Positions 32,959 through 48,180 of a DNA stretch of 64,000 nucleotides are shown piece by piece. Source of the stretch: Corynebacterium suedekumii (GTDB lineage: Bacteria; Actinomycetota; Actinomycetes; Mycobacteriales; Mycobacteriaceae); assembly GCF_030252185.1 (NCBI RefSeq), contig NZ_CP126970.1:1116001-1180000 (forward strand), read 5' to 3'. Below the pieces are notes generated by a model that saw nothing but the letters and a program-made list of their open reading frames with translations, made no database searches and was not told where the DNA came from. Numbering within the stretch: position 1 is the stretch's first letter; the number at the start of each line of letters is the position of its first letter. The translations under genes were made by a program, and so were the position numbers.

Positions 32959-35037
32959 CGGGTCGCGGCGGCCGAGACGGACCTTCTTCACCTCACGGAC
33001 GGCCTCGGCGTCGGAGTCCTTGAAGCCGAAGAACCAGGTGAGGATGAACGCCACCGACAGGGAGACGGCGGAGGCGATGAGGAAGCCCCAGAAGCTGAAG
33101 TCCAGGCCCTCCGGGTTGACGAAGGACGTGAAGCCGATGAGCGAGCCGGTGAAGCCCCACATGTTGACGTTGAACAGGCCGGTGAGCAGGCCGCCGCAGG
33201 CACCGCCGATGGACGCCATGATGAACACGCGGCCGTACTTGAGGTTGACGCCGTACATGGCGGGCTCGGTGATGCCGCAGAACGCGGAGATCGCGGCCGG
33301 GCCGGACAGGGTCTTGAGCTTCTCCAGCTTTGTCTTGATGAACACCGCCAGGACCGCACCACCCTGGGCGACCATCGTCGCGGAGATGATGGCGTTGAGG
33401 TAGGAGTGGCCGGTGGCGGCGATGTCCTGCGCCACGAGCGGGATGACGGCCCAGTGCAGGCCGAAGATGACCAGCGACTGGTACAGGCCGCCGATGAGCG
33501 TGCCGGAGACGGTGGGGGAGAGGTCGTAGAGTGCCTGGATGAGGTTGGCGATGCCGGTGGAGATGAACATGACGATCGGCCCGAGCACCAGCAGGATGGC
33601 CAGGGAGACGATGATGACCTCGGCCAGCGGCAGGAAGATCATCCGCACGATGTTGGGGATGACCCGCTTGAGCCACGGCTCGACGATGCTGGCCAGCCAG
33701 GCGGCGACGATGATGGGGAAGATGGAGTAGCTGTAGCTGGCCATGTGCATGGGGATGCCGAAGAAGTCCGAGTTCAGCGACATGCCCAGGATGCTGGAGT
33801 CCCCCTCGGTGGCGGACATCTCCACCAGCGCCGGGTAGCAGAGCACGCCGCCGATGATGGACACGATGATCGGGTCGGCGCCGAGTCTGCGGGCGGCGGT
33901 GAAGCCGACGAAGATGGGCAGGAAGAAGAACACGGCGTCGCTCATCGCGTTGATGATCTGGTACGTGTTCGACGTGTCGGTGATGACGTCGAAGGTCAGC
34001 AGCAGCGACAGGATGCCCTTGATGATGCCGGAGGCCGCCAGCAGGCCGATGATGGGGATCATCGAGCCGGTGATCACGCCGATGAGTTCGGAGAACCCGT
34101 ACTTGACCCAGCCGACGGCGGTGGTGGGTTTCTCCCGGGCCTCGCCCTCGTCGGCGGCGTCGTCGATGCCGCCGATCTGACCGGTGATGGCGTTGTAGAC
34201 GTCCTCGACGTCGGGGCCGATGACCACCTGGTACTGGCCGCCGGCCTTGACCACGTCGATGACGCCGTCGAGGTCCGCCACGTACGCGTCGTCCGCCTTG
34301 GCCTCGTCCTTGAGGTAGAAGCGCACGCGGGTGATGCAGTGGGTGACGCTGCGGACGTTCTCCTTCCCGCCGATGCCGTCGATGATGTCCCACGCGGTGG
34401 CGTCGAAACCGGTGAGGTCCGCCGGCCGTTGCGTGTCGACGTCCCCGCCACCCACCGTGGCCACCGCCGTCCCGGTCTCCTGCGGCTCGGCCGCCGCATC
34501 CCCGGGGGCCGCGGCCCGTGCGGCGTCGCGGTCCGGCTCGGTTTCGGTGGTGGCCTGTGTCTCCTCGTCGACGACGGGGAACGCCTGTGCCACCTCGGCG
34601 CCGAGGTCGGCGTCGCCCTCGCTGAGGTCGAGGTGGTCGAGCTTCTTCTTCGAGTTGGTGATGACGATGACCGTGGCGGTGGACTTGCCGGCCTCGGTGA
34701 TGGCGTCGATGTCCATCGTCGCCACCGTGTCACCGGCGGTGACCTCGTCACCCTTGGCCACGTCGATGCGGAAGGGCCGGCCCTCCAGCTCGACGGTGTC
34801 GATGCCCAGGTGGACGAGGAACTGCAGGCCCTCCGGCGTCTTGATGCCGATGGCGTGGCCGGTCTTGGCCACCATGATGACCTTGCCGCTCACGGGGGCG
34901 ACGACGTCACCACCGGGAGTGTCGAGGATGCCGAAACCCTCGCCCATGGTCTTCTTGGCGAAGACGGGGTCGGGGACCTCCTCGATGGGGATGATCCGGC
35001 CCGCGATGGGGGCCAGGACCCGGACGTGTTCACTCAT
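32947..35037 (-). CDS. PTS transporter IIABC, probably trehalose-specific
   Basis: 696-residue permease with domains in A-B-C order. IIA (residues 1-150) has phospho-His76 in FLVHLGIDTVEL and auxiliary His61. After a Pro/Ala linker, IIB (about 205-300) has Cys234 in SVTHCITRVRFYL. IIC (about 320-680) has multiple helices and the sugar-site ITEPAMYGVNLKYG. It imports and phosphorylates a glucoside using HPr. Trehalose is inferred from the 4-bp overlap (ATGA, 35034-35037) with the phosphotrehalase gene upstream. The start at 35037 follows an AGGAGAGT-type ribosome site. Confidence 0.88.
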   Translation of the reverse strand: MSEHVRVLAPIAGRIIPIEEVPDPVFAKKTMGEGFGILDTPGGDVVAPVSGKVIMVAKTGHAIGIKTPEGLQFLVHLGIDTVELEGRPFRIDVAKGDEVTAGDTVATMDIDAITEAGKSTATVIVITNSKKKLDHLDLSEGDADLGAEVAQAFPVVDEETQATTETEPDRDAARAAAPGDAAAEPQETGTAVATVGGGDVDTQRPADLTGFDATAWDIIDGIGGKENVRSVTHCITRVRFYLKDEAKADDAYVADLDGVIDVVKAGGQYQVVIGPDVEDVYNAITGQIGGIDDAADEGEAREKPTTAVGWVKYGFSELIGVITGSMIPIIGLLAASGIIKGILSLLLTFDVITDTSNTYQIINAMSDAVFFFLPIFVGFTAARRLGADPIIVSIIGGVLCYPALVEMSATEGDSSILGMSLNSDFFGIPMHMASYSYSIFPIIVAAWLASIVEPWLKRVIPNIVRMIFLPLAEVIIVSLAILLVLGPIVMFISTGIANLIQALYDLSPTVSGTLIGGLYQSLVIFGLHWAVIPLVAQDIAATGHSYLNAIISATMVAQGGAVLAVFIKTKLEKLKTLSGPAAISAFCGITEPAMYGVNLKYGRVFIMASIGGACGGLLTGLFNVNMWGFTGSLIGFTSFVNPEGLDFSFWGFLIASAVSLSVAFILTWFFGFKDSDAEAVREVKKVRLGRRDPVAK

Positions 35038-36719
35038 GACTCTCCTTTGACTAGTGCGACGGCCTGGTAGGGCGCGAGGTGCAGCTCCGACTGACCCGTG
35101 TCCGAGTCGTCGGGGTAGTTGTTGATCAGCGGCGAGGCGCCGTGGAACTGTTCCGGCAGCTCGATGCTGGTGGGTTCCTGGGTGAGGTTGCAGGCCACGA
35201 ACACCGAGTCCCGCAGGTAGGCGTAGACGTGTTCGTGGTCGAGCCGCCACGGCGCGTAGGACCCGTCGGCGATGTCGGGGACCTCCCGGCGCAGGCGGAT
35301 GAGTTCCTGGTAGTGGCGGAAGATCCGGCCGTGGGCCAGTTCGTCCCGGACGTTGATGTGTTCCTGGTTGGTGGGGGCCAGCCAGGGGGTGCCGGTGGTG
35401 AATCCGGCGCCGGGGGAGTCGTCCCACTGCATGGGGGTCCGGGCGTTGTCGCGGGTCCGGGCGGCGACGACGGCGAAGGCCTCGTCGTCGGTGGCGCCGG
35501 CGTCGACGAGCAGGCTGTACGCGTTGCGGGCCTCGACGTCCATGTAGGAGTCGATGACCGCGTACTCGGGATCGGTCATGCCGATCTCCTCGCCCATGTA
35601 GATGAACGGGGTGCCGCGCAGCAGGTGGATCATCGTGGCCAGCATCGTCGCCGACTCGACCCGGTAGGTGTGGGCGTCGCCGAACCGGTCGAGGGCGCGG
35701 GGCTGGTCGTGGTTGCCCAGGAACAGCGCGTTCCAGCCGCCCCCGTCCTGCATCCCGGTCGCCCACTCGTCGAGGGTGCGGGCCAGTGCCATCGGCTCAT
35801 AGGGTGCCAGTGCCCACTTCTGACCCTCGGGGTAGTCCACCTTGAGGTGGTGGAAGTTGAAGACCATGTCCAGCTCCCGGTTGCCGGGGCGGGAGTAGGA
35901 GACGCAGCGGTCGATGCTCGTCGAGGACATCTCGCCGACGGTGACGGTGGCGGGGACGGTGCCGAAGGAGGCGTCGTGAAGCTCCCGGAGCCACTCGTCG
36001 ACGTGCTCGCCGTCGGTGTACATCACCCTCGGGTCCACGCCGGCGGGGGAGGAGGCGAGGTCGGCGTCCTTGGAGATGAGGTTGATCACGTCGAACCGGA
36101 AACCTGTGACGCCGTGGTCGAGCCAGAAGTTGACGATGTCCGCCATCTCCCGCCGCACCGCCGGATTGCGCCAGTCCACGTCCGCCTGGGTGGGGTCGAA
36201 GAGGTGGAGGTAGTAGTCACCGGTGTCGCCAAAGGGGGACCAGGCGGGCCCGCCGAACTTGGACTCCCAGTTGTTGGGCAGTCCGCCGTCCGGGCCGGGT
36301 GGGCGGATGATGTAGTAGTCGCGGTACCTCTGTTCCCCCGTCAGCGCCCGCCGGAACCACTCGTGCTCGGTGGAGGTGTGGTTGAACACCATGTCGAACA
36401 TCACGCCGATGTCGTGGGCGGCGAGTGCGGCGATGAGTTCGTCGAGGTCCGCCATCGTGCCCATCGTGGGGTCGATCGCCCGGTAGTCTGCGACGTCGTA
36501 GCCGTTGTCACGCTGCGGGGAGACGAAGAAGGGGTTGAACCACACCATGTCGGGGCCCAGCTCGGCGATGTAGGGCACCCGGTCGATGATGCCCCGGAGA
36601 TCACCGACGCCGTCGCCGTCCGAGTCCTGGAACGACCTGGGATAGATCTGGTAGATCACCTTGTTGCGGAATGACATGGGCCAGGCGGGTCCTTTCTGCT
36701 CGGCCGGCAGGTCTGTCAC
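35034..36719 (-). CDS. treC: Alpha,alpha-phosphotrehalase (GH13)
   Basis: 561-residue GH13 alpha-amylase-fold hydrolase that would split trehalose-6-phosphate into glucose and glucose-6-phosphate. Family regions are FDMVFNHTS, GFRFDVINLISK (nucleophile Asp), VGEMSS (acid Glu) and FLGNHDQPRALDRFG. IYQIYPRSFQDSDGDGVGDL opens the barrel. The specificity call rests on its operon with a PTS IIABC gene; oligo-1,6-glucosidase is the alternative. GTG 36719 lies five bases after TACGGT. ATG 36677, giving MSFRNKVIYQ, with AAAGGA is another possible start. Confidence 0.82.
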   Translation of the reverse strand: MTDLPAEQKGPAWPMSFRNKVIYQIYPRSFQDSDGDGVGDLRGIIDRVPYIAELGPDMVWFNPFFVSPQRDNGYDVADYRAIDPTMGTMADLDELIAALAAHDIGVMFDMVFNHTSTEHEWFRRALTGEQRYRDYYIIRPPGPDGGLPNNWESKFGGPAWSPFGDTGDYYLHLFDPTQADVDWRNPAVRREMADIVNFWLDHGVTGFRFDVINLISKDADLASSPAGVDPRVMYTDGEHVDEWLRELHDASFGTVPATVTVGEMSSTSIDRCVSYSRPGNRELDMVFNFHHLKVDYPEGQKWALAPYEPMALARTLDEWATGMQDGGGWNALFLGNHDQPRALDRFGDAHTYRVESATMLATMIHLLRGTPFIYMGEEIGMTDPEYAVIDSYMDVEARNAYSLLVDAGATDDEAFAVVAARTRDNARTPMQWDDSPGAGFTTGTPWLAPTNQEHINVRDELAHGRIFRHYQELIRLRREVPDIADGSYAPWRLDHEHVYAYLRDSVFVACNLTQEPTSIELPEQFHGASPLINNYPDDSDTGQSELHLAPYQAVALVKGES

Positions 36720-36724
36720 GGTCC

Positions 36725-36730
36725 ACCGTA
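36725..36730 (-). promoter_or_regulatory. treC -10 box
   Basis: TACGGT on the minus strand, five bases before GTG 36719. The 76 bp between this and the TetR gene's -10 is the likely operator region; I saw no clear palindrome in it. Confidence 0.4.
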
Positions 36731-36794
36731 ATTGAGGTGCGCGTCACATGTCGATGATCCTGTACCTGCGACGGATCCGGTGGCGGCCGGGGGC

Positions 36795-36800
36795 TAAGCT
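36795..36800 (+). promoter_or_regulatory. -10 box of the trehalose-locus TetR gene
   Basis: TAAGCT ends six bases before ATG 36807, so the transcript is probably leaderless. Confidence 0.45.
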
Positions 36801-36806
36801 CAGGGC

Positions 36807-37379
36807 ATGCCCAAGATCTCGGAATCCACCGTCGCCGAGCACCGCGCGGTCCAGCACCGTGCGGTGCTCGACGCCGCCGAGAAGCTCATCGTCGGGTCGG
36901 ACGGCCGGGTCCCCACGCTCGCCGAGGTCGCCGCGGAGGTCGGCCTCGCCCGGTCCAGCGTCTACCTCTACGCCTCCTCCCGGACCGACCTGGTCATCCA
37001 GCTGCTGCTGCGCACCATCCCCGCCTGGACCGACCGGGTGTCCGAGGCCATCGACGCGGCCGGGGAGAACCCCGCCGCCCGCGTGGACACCTATCTGGCG
37101 CAGACTCTCGACTTCTTCGTCGACGGCACCCACGGCCCGCTCATGGCGGCCGCCCAGCTGCACCCTGAGGCATTCGCCGACGAGCGCGTCGTCGACACGC
37201 ACGACGCGATGGCCGCCACCCTGCGTGCCGCCATCGCCGATCTGCCCTCCCGGGCCGTGCCGCTTCTCGACGCCGCCGTCCACCGCGGCGCCGAGATGGT
37301 CACCCGGGACGGAATGGACCGTTCCCAGGTGCTCAGCATGCTCCAAGCCATGGCCCGGGGGCTGATGGCCGGGTCCTAG
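36807..37379 (+). CDS. TetR family regulator
   Basis: 190-residue regulator divergent from the treC-PTS operon. The HTH is at about residues 15-60 (HRAVLDAAEKLIVGSDGRVP, then VAAEVGLARSSVYLYASSRT). The rest is the helical effector domain. Trehalose loci in other bacteria usually use LacI or GntR repressors, so TetR control here, if real, is unusual. The ATG is leaderless. The stop shares a CTAG with the convergent DUF6508-like gene. Confidence 0.84.
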   Translation: MPKISESTVAEHRAVQHRAVLDAAEKLIVGSDGRVPTLAEVAAEVGLARSSVYLYASSRTDLVIQLLLRTIPAWTDRVSEAIDAAGENPAARVDTYLAQTLDFFVDGTHGPLMAAAQLHPEAFADERVVDTHDAMAATLRAAIADLPSRAVPLLDAAVHRGAEMVTRDGMDRSQVLSMLQAMARGLMAGS

Positions 37380-37774
37380 CCGCTCAGTTCCAGCCAGCGT
37401 TCGAACAGCCACAGTCCCTTGCCGGTCTCGAAGAGCTCGCCCCAGGACCCGTCGCTGAAGCGATCCTGGCGGGCGACGGCGCTGAGCAGCTTGAGGGTGG
37501 TCTCCCGGTCGAGGGTGGCGGTCCGCTCAGGGGTCAGCTCCTCCAGCAGCTCGAAGCCCTCCCGCCAGTTCATCCAGTCGAACACGACGATCCCGTGGTC
37601 GTAGAGAACCTTCATCGCCTCCCGGATCACGGATGTCATCTTGGCGAAGCCCATCGAGTACACCCCGTCCGCCATCTCCTCGGCCGGAGCCCACTCCAGC
37701 CAGGAACCGTCGTGCCGCCGCAGCTTCTCGACGACCGCCGCCAGCTCAGCGTGGCCGCTCGTTCTCGTGGTCAT
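37376..37774 (-). CDS. DUF6508-like hypothetical protein
   Basis: 132-residue soluble protein, most like DUF6508; no function is known. It contains SMGFAKMTSVIREAMKVLYD, VVFDWMNWREGFELLEEL and, near the end, LLSAVARQDRFSDGSWGELF with a LFERWLEL helix. There is no signal or membrane segment. The GTG/ATG start area carries GGAGG at 37787-37791 on the minus strand, a good ribosome site. It lies between the trehalose genes and rplJ, transcribed away from rplJ. Confidence 0.7.
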   Translation of the reverse strand: MTTRTSGHAELAAVVEKLRRHDGSWLEWAPAEEMADGVYSMGFAKMTSVIREAMKVLYDHGIVVFDWMNWREGFELLEELTPERTATLDRETTLKLLSAVARQDRFSDGSWGELFETGKGLWLFERWLELSG

Positions 37775-37806
37775 GGCCCACCTCCTCGTTCCAGTGTCCC
37801 ACGGGA

Positions 37807-37836
37807 TTTGGAGTTGTGGGCCGGAGCCGTTAACAT
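37807..37836 (+). promoter_or_regulatory. Predicted rplJ-rplL promoter
   Basis: TTTGGA (37807-37812) and TAACAT (37831-37836) are separated by 18 bp. The predicted start near 37843 gives a leader of about 230 bases. Confidence 0.5.
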
Positions 37837-37842
37837 CAACTC

Positions 37843-38072
37843 CCGAAGTTTGAACGGCTGGTTTCAGCCGAGCTCAAGTTTCACCGAAGACCGTAGGTCA
37901 TCCGTTGAGGATCGAAGGTTTCCAGTCATTGGAACGGCCCACGCAGGAGACACTTTCGAGCATCTTCCCTCCTCGTGGGGAAAGACGCGCCCTGTGCTCT
38001 TGCACGGGGCCTTTTCTTGTGGGAGGGCCCCGGCGGATCAACATGACACGCACATTGAAAGGAGGCGAAGTA
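37843..38072 (+). ncRNA. Ribosomal protein L10 leader
   Basis: Leader RNA bound by the L10-L12 complex to repress rplJL. The conserved core ACCGAAGACCGTAGGTCATC begins at 37883, and its partner ACGCAGGAGACAC ends near 37953, as in actinobacterial L10 leaders. A transcription terminator follows, then AAAGGAGG before rplJ. Confidence 0.75.
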
Positions 38073-38115
38073 ATGGCAAACGCGAAGAACCAGGCCGAGC
38101 TCGCAGAGCTCAAGG
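37989..38115 (+). terminator. Attenuator in the rplJ leader
   Basis: The stem is GCCCTGTGC (37989-37997), TCTT loop and GCACGGGGC (38102-38110 in the numbering of this window for the 3' arm begins after the loop), with CTTTTC after it. The span given covers the hairpin region and tail; it could end transcripts when L10 is in excess. Confidence 0.4.
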
Positions 38116-38588
38116 CCAAGTTCGAGGAGGCATCCTCTGTCGTCCTCACCGAGTACCGTGGCCTGACCGTTGCCCAGCTCGCTGAGCTGCGCGGCGCTCT
38201 CGGCTTCGACGTCCAGTACTCCGTCGCCAAGAACACCCTCATCAAGATCGCTGCCCAGGAACAGGGCATCGAGGGTCTTGACGAGCACCTGACCGGCCCG
38301 ACCGCCGTCGCCTTCATCAAGGGCGAGGCCGTCGACGCCGCCAAGGTGATGAAGAAGTTCGCCGATGACAACAAGGCGTTCCTCGTCAAGGGTGGCTACA
38401 TGGACGGCAACGCTCTGACTGCCGACCAGGTCAAGGCCATCGCCGAGCTGGACAACCGCGAGACCACTCTCGCCAAGCTGGCCGGTGCCATGAAGGGCAA
38501 TCTGGCAAAGGCCGCAGGCCTGTTCAACGCTCCCGCTTCCCAGGTCGCACGCCTCGGCGCTGCGCTCGCGGAGAAGAAGGACGCCTAA
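38073..38588 (+). CDS. rplJ: 50S ribosomal protein L10
   Basis: 171-residue L10, base of the L12 stalk. It shows [50 protein letters not shown] and the C-terminal L12-binding helix ending [22 protein letters not shown] 38073 follows AAAGGAGG by seven bases; longer in-frame extensions upstream run into the leader RNA and are rejected. It is cotranscribed with rplL 72 bp downstream and is the probable autoregulator of both through the leader. Confidence 0.98.
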   Translation: MANAKNQAELAELKAKFEEASSVVLTEYRGLTVAQLAELRGALGFDVQYSVAKNTLIKIAAQEQGIEGLDEHLTGPTAVAFIKGEAVDAAKVMKKFADDNKAFLVKGGYMDGNALTADQVKAIAELDNRETTLAKLAGAMKGNLAKAAGLFNAPASQVARLGAALAEKKDA

Positions 38589-38660
38589 GTCGCCGCACGG
38601 CGCACCACAACCCCACAATTTTTACCGGGTCCGTTAGGGCCCACAGAAAGGATGGCCATC

Positions 38661-39050
38661 ATGGCTAAGCTCACCAAGGACGAGCTCATTGAGGCTTTCA
38701 AGGAAATGACCCTCATCGAGCTCTCTGAGTTCGTCAAGGAATTCGAAGAGGTCTTCGAGGTCACCGCTGCTGCTCCGGTCGCCGTTGCCGCTGCAGGTGC
38801 CGCTGGCGGCGACGCCGGTGCCGCTGCTGAGGAGCAGTCCGAGTTCGACGTCGTCCTCGAGGACGCCGGCGCCAAGAAGATCGGCGTCATCAAGGTCGTC
38901 CGCGAGATCGTCTCCGGTCTGGGCCTGAAGGAGGCCAAGGAGCTGGTCGAGGCCGCTCCGAAGGCCATCCTCGAGGGCGCTTCCAAGGAAGACGCCGAGG
39001 CTGCCAAGGCCAAGCTGGAAGAGGCCGGCGCCAAGGCTTCCCTCAAGTAA
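38661..39050 (+). CDS. rplL: 50S ribosomal protein L7/L12
   Basis: 129-residue L12 stalk protein that recruits translational GTPases. The N-terminal dimerisation helix ([20 protein letters not shown]) is followed by an Ala/Gly hinge (residues 40-58) and the globular C-terminal domain [20 protein letters not shown] with [16 protein letters not shown] 38661 is preferred over ATG 38652 because AAAGGAT is then correctly spaced. A GC-rich hairpin follows the stop. Confidence 0.97.
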   Translation: MAKLTKDELIEAFKEMTLIELSEFVKEFEEVFEVTAAAPVAVAAAGAAGGDAGAAAEEQSEFDVVLEDAGAKKIGVIKVVREIVSGLGLKEAKELVEAAPKAILEGASKEDAEAAKAKLEEAGAKASLK

Positions 39051-39064
39051 GCTTTCCCGCTTCT

Positions 39065-39110
39065 CGACGCCCCGCCCCTCACCGCACCGCGGTGGGCAGG
39101 CGGGGCGTCG
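39065..39110 (+). terminator. Hairpin after rplL
   Basis: CGACGCCCCGCC (39065-39076) pairs with GGCGGGGCGTCG (39099-39110), enclosing a second small stem. There is no T-tract, so its strength is uncertain. Confidence 0.6.
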
Positions 39111-39133
39111 CCGATTCCGGGGAGGGTCGGCGG

Positions 39134-39139
39134 TAAACT
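39134..39139 (+). promoter_or_regulatory. -10 box of the DUF3068 gene
   Basis: TAAACT ends seven bases before ATG 39147, with no ribosome site; a leaderless gene. Confidence 0.5.
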
Positions 39140-39146
39140 CTCGGCC

Positions 39147-40121
39147 ATGCTGCCTAAGTCCCGTCTGATCTCCATCCTCCTGCTCGGCCTCGGTGCGGCC
39201 CTGTTGGTGGCGGGCCTCGTGGTCCCCCGTTTCGTCCACGGCGACGGCCGCATGCCGCTGGACCTGGACACCACCACCTGGACACTGCACGACGACGAGG
39301 CCCGGACCCGCCTCGTCAGCGACCCCGGCGGCCGCGTCCTCGACTCCCCGGTCACCCGCCAGCTCCACATGGACATCCAGAACCCCTCCGGCGAGGAGGA
39401 GGCCTCCCTGCGCGTCGGCGTGACCACCATGCGCGACAGCCGGCAGTCCGACCTCGACCGCCTGGTCACCGCCGAGGTGTGGAACTTCGGCGTCGACCGG
39501 CTCAGCGGCGAGGTGACCACCCCGGCCGTACTCACCGACCAGCTGGCCAGCCCGGTCAGCGAGGTCACCGTCGACGGTGTGTGGCTGAAATTCCCCGCCC
39601 ACGCCGAACAGACCTCCTACGAGGTCTTCGACTCCACCCTCCGGCAGACCCGCCCCGCCGAGTTCGTCGAGGAGCTCGACATGGCCGGCCGCACCGTCCA
39701 CCACTACCGGCAGACCATCGAGCCGACGAACGTGGCCCAGCAGTTCGCCTCCCCGATGAACACCACCACCTTCGCCGACGTCCCCGAGGGGGAGGACGCC
39801 CGCGGCTTCCTCTACCACTCCGCCACCCGCGATTTCTTCGTCGATCAGGTCTCTGGGCTCGTCGTGGAGATCCGGGAGGACGTCGACGACTACTACGGCA
39901 CCGTCGACGGGGAGAAGCGCGAGGAGGTCCTCACCTTCGAGGGCCGGATGCCGCAGGAGCAGATCGACGCCCACCTCGACCAGGTCGCCGAGGTCCGGGA
40001 CAGCGGGTTCCTCACCGTCCTGCGCTGGGTCCTCATCGGGCTCGGTGCGCTGCTCATGCTCGTCGGGATCGCGGGCGCCTTCGGGCTGTTCGGTCGCTCG
40101 GGGACACGCGCGCGCCACTGA
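39147..40121 (+). CDS. DUF3068 family membrane protein
   Basis: 324-residue protein of the DUF3068 family (related by name to PorA-type annotations, but not a demonstrated porin). A membrane helix at about 7-27 and another at about 290-312 enclose a large extracytoplasmic domain with repeated beta segments (LDLDTTTWTLHDDEARTRLV, HLYHSATRDFFVDQVSGL-like FLYHSATRDFFVDQVSGL). It ends in a short basic cytosolic tail. Function is unknown; the family is confined to mycolic-acid actinobacteria and relatives. It sits between rplL and rpoB in corynebacteria and is transcribed leaderless. Confidence 0.82.
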   Translation: MLPKSRLISILLLGLGAALLVAGLVVPRFVHGDGRMPLDLDTTTWTLHDDEARTRLVSDPGGRVLDSPVTRQLHMDIQNPSGEEEASLRVGVTTMRDSRQSDLDRLVTAEVWNFGVDRLSGEVTTPAVLTDQLASPVSEVTVDGVWLKFPAHAEQTSYEVFDSTLRQTRPAEFVEELDMAGRTVHHYRQTIEPTNVAQQFASPMNTTTFADVPEGEDARGFLYHSATRDFFVDQVSGLVVEIREDVDDYYGTVDGEKREEVLTFEGRMPQEQIDAHLDQVAEVRDSGFLTVLRWVLIGLGALLMLVGIAGAFGLFGRSGTRARH

Positions 40122-40132
40122 CCGGCGGGTGC

Positions 40133-40391
40133 GGCGGGGAAGTGGTAGAGTCCCCGCCTGAATCCGGTCACCTGACAAGGGTTGCCAATCCGCTGGTGTT
40201 GATATAGGCTACTTCGTTGCGCTGGAATTCGTCTCTGGTACCCGAGGAAACCTTGGCTGATCGACGTTGAAATTGTCGATTTGACAAGGTGATTTTGTGC
40301 TATCCGGGGACGGTTATTCCACAGCAGACCGAATGCTAAATTACCAGCGGATTCGGTGGTTGTACGCCAGAGCAACCGCCGCCCGCGTGAG
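40133..40391 (+). promoter_or_regulatory. rpoB upstream region: hairpin, promoter and leader
   Basis: GGCGGGG/CCCCGCC (40133-40139/40152-40158) forms a small hairpin after the DUF3068 gene. TTGCCA (40182-40187) and TAGGCT (40205-40210), 17 bp apart, are the best rpoB promoter. The remaining leader of about 180 bases is AT-richer than its surroundings and includes TTGACA at 40281. Confidence 0.5.
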
Positions 40392-43895
<3,504 letters not shown>

Positions 43896-43902
43896 GTTCA
43901 CC

Positions 43903-43990
43903 GCGGCGTCGCAAAGCGCGACGCCGCAGTGAGCGAGAGTTTTCAAGCAAACCCTGATATACGCCATTTCAATCCCTCCCATCGGGAGGG
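43903..43990 (+). promoter_or_regulatory. Two hairpins in the rpoB-rpoC gap
   Basis: GCGGCGTCG/CGACGCCGC (43903-43911/43919-43927) and CCCTCCC-ATC-GGGAGGG (43974-43990) are perfect stems. The second ends four bases before the rpoC ribosome site. Neither has a T-tract. Confidence 0.6.
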
Positions 43991-44003
43991 GAAAGGGAGT
44001 TAC

Positions 44004-48014
<4,011 letters not shown>

Positions 48015-48102
48015 GGTCTGCACCACCCGGGCCCCGCCCCTCCTCGGAGGGAGCGGGGCCCTCTGGCGTGTCAAGGCCAGGTGAACGGGGTGCGCCCTGG
48101 GG

Positions 48103-48127
48103 TTGTGGACAACGCCGGTTATCCACA
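48103..48127. promoter_or_regulatory. Inverted pair of DnaA-box-like sequences
   Basis: TTGTGGACAA (48103-48112, inverse of TTGTCCACAA) and TTATCCACA (48119-48127) face each other 55-80 bp before the HNH gene. Both match the DnaA-box consensus. There is no sign of a replication origin here. Confidence 0.5.
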
Positions 48128-48167
48128 GGCGCCGTGCGCGCGTATCGACGCCCTCGTGGTCACCGTC

Positions 48168-48173
48168 TACCGT
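48168..48173 (+). promoter_or_regulatory. -10 box of the HNH gene
   Basis: TACCGT ends seven bases before ATG 48181, so the gene is probably leaderless. Confidence 0.45.
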
Positions 48174-48180
48174 CCACCCC

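Noticed and set aside
48103..48127. Replication origin
   Set aside because: Two DnaA-like boxes only; no dnaA, dnaN or AT-rich unwinding stretch.
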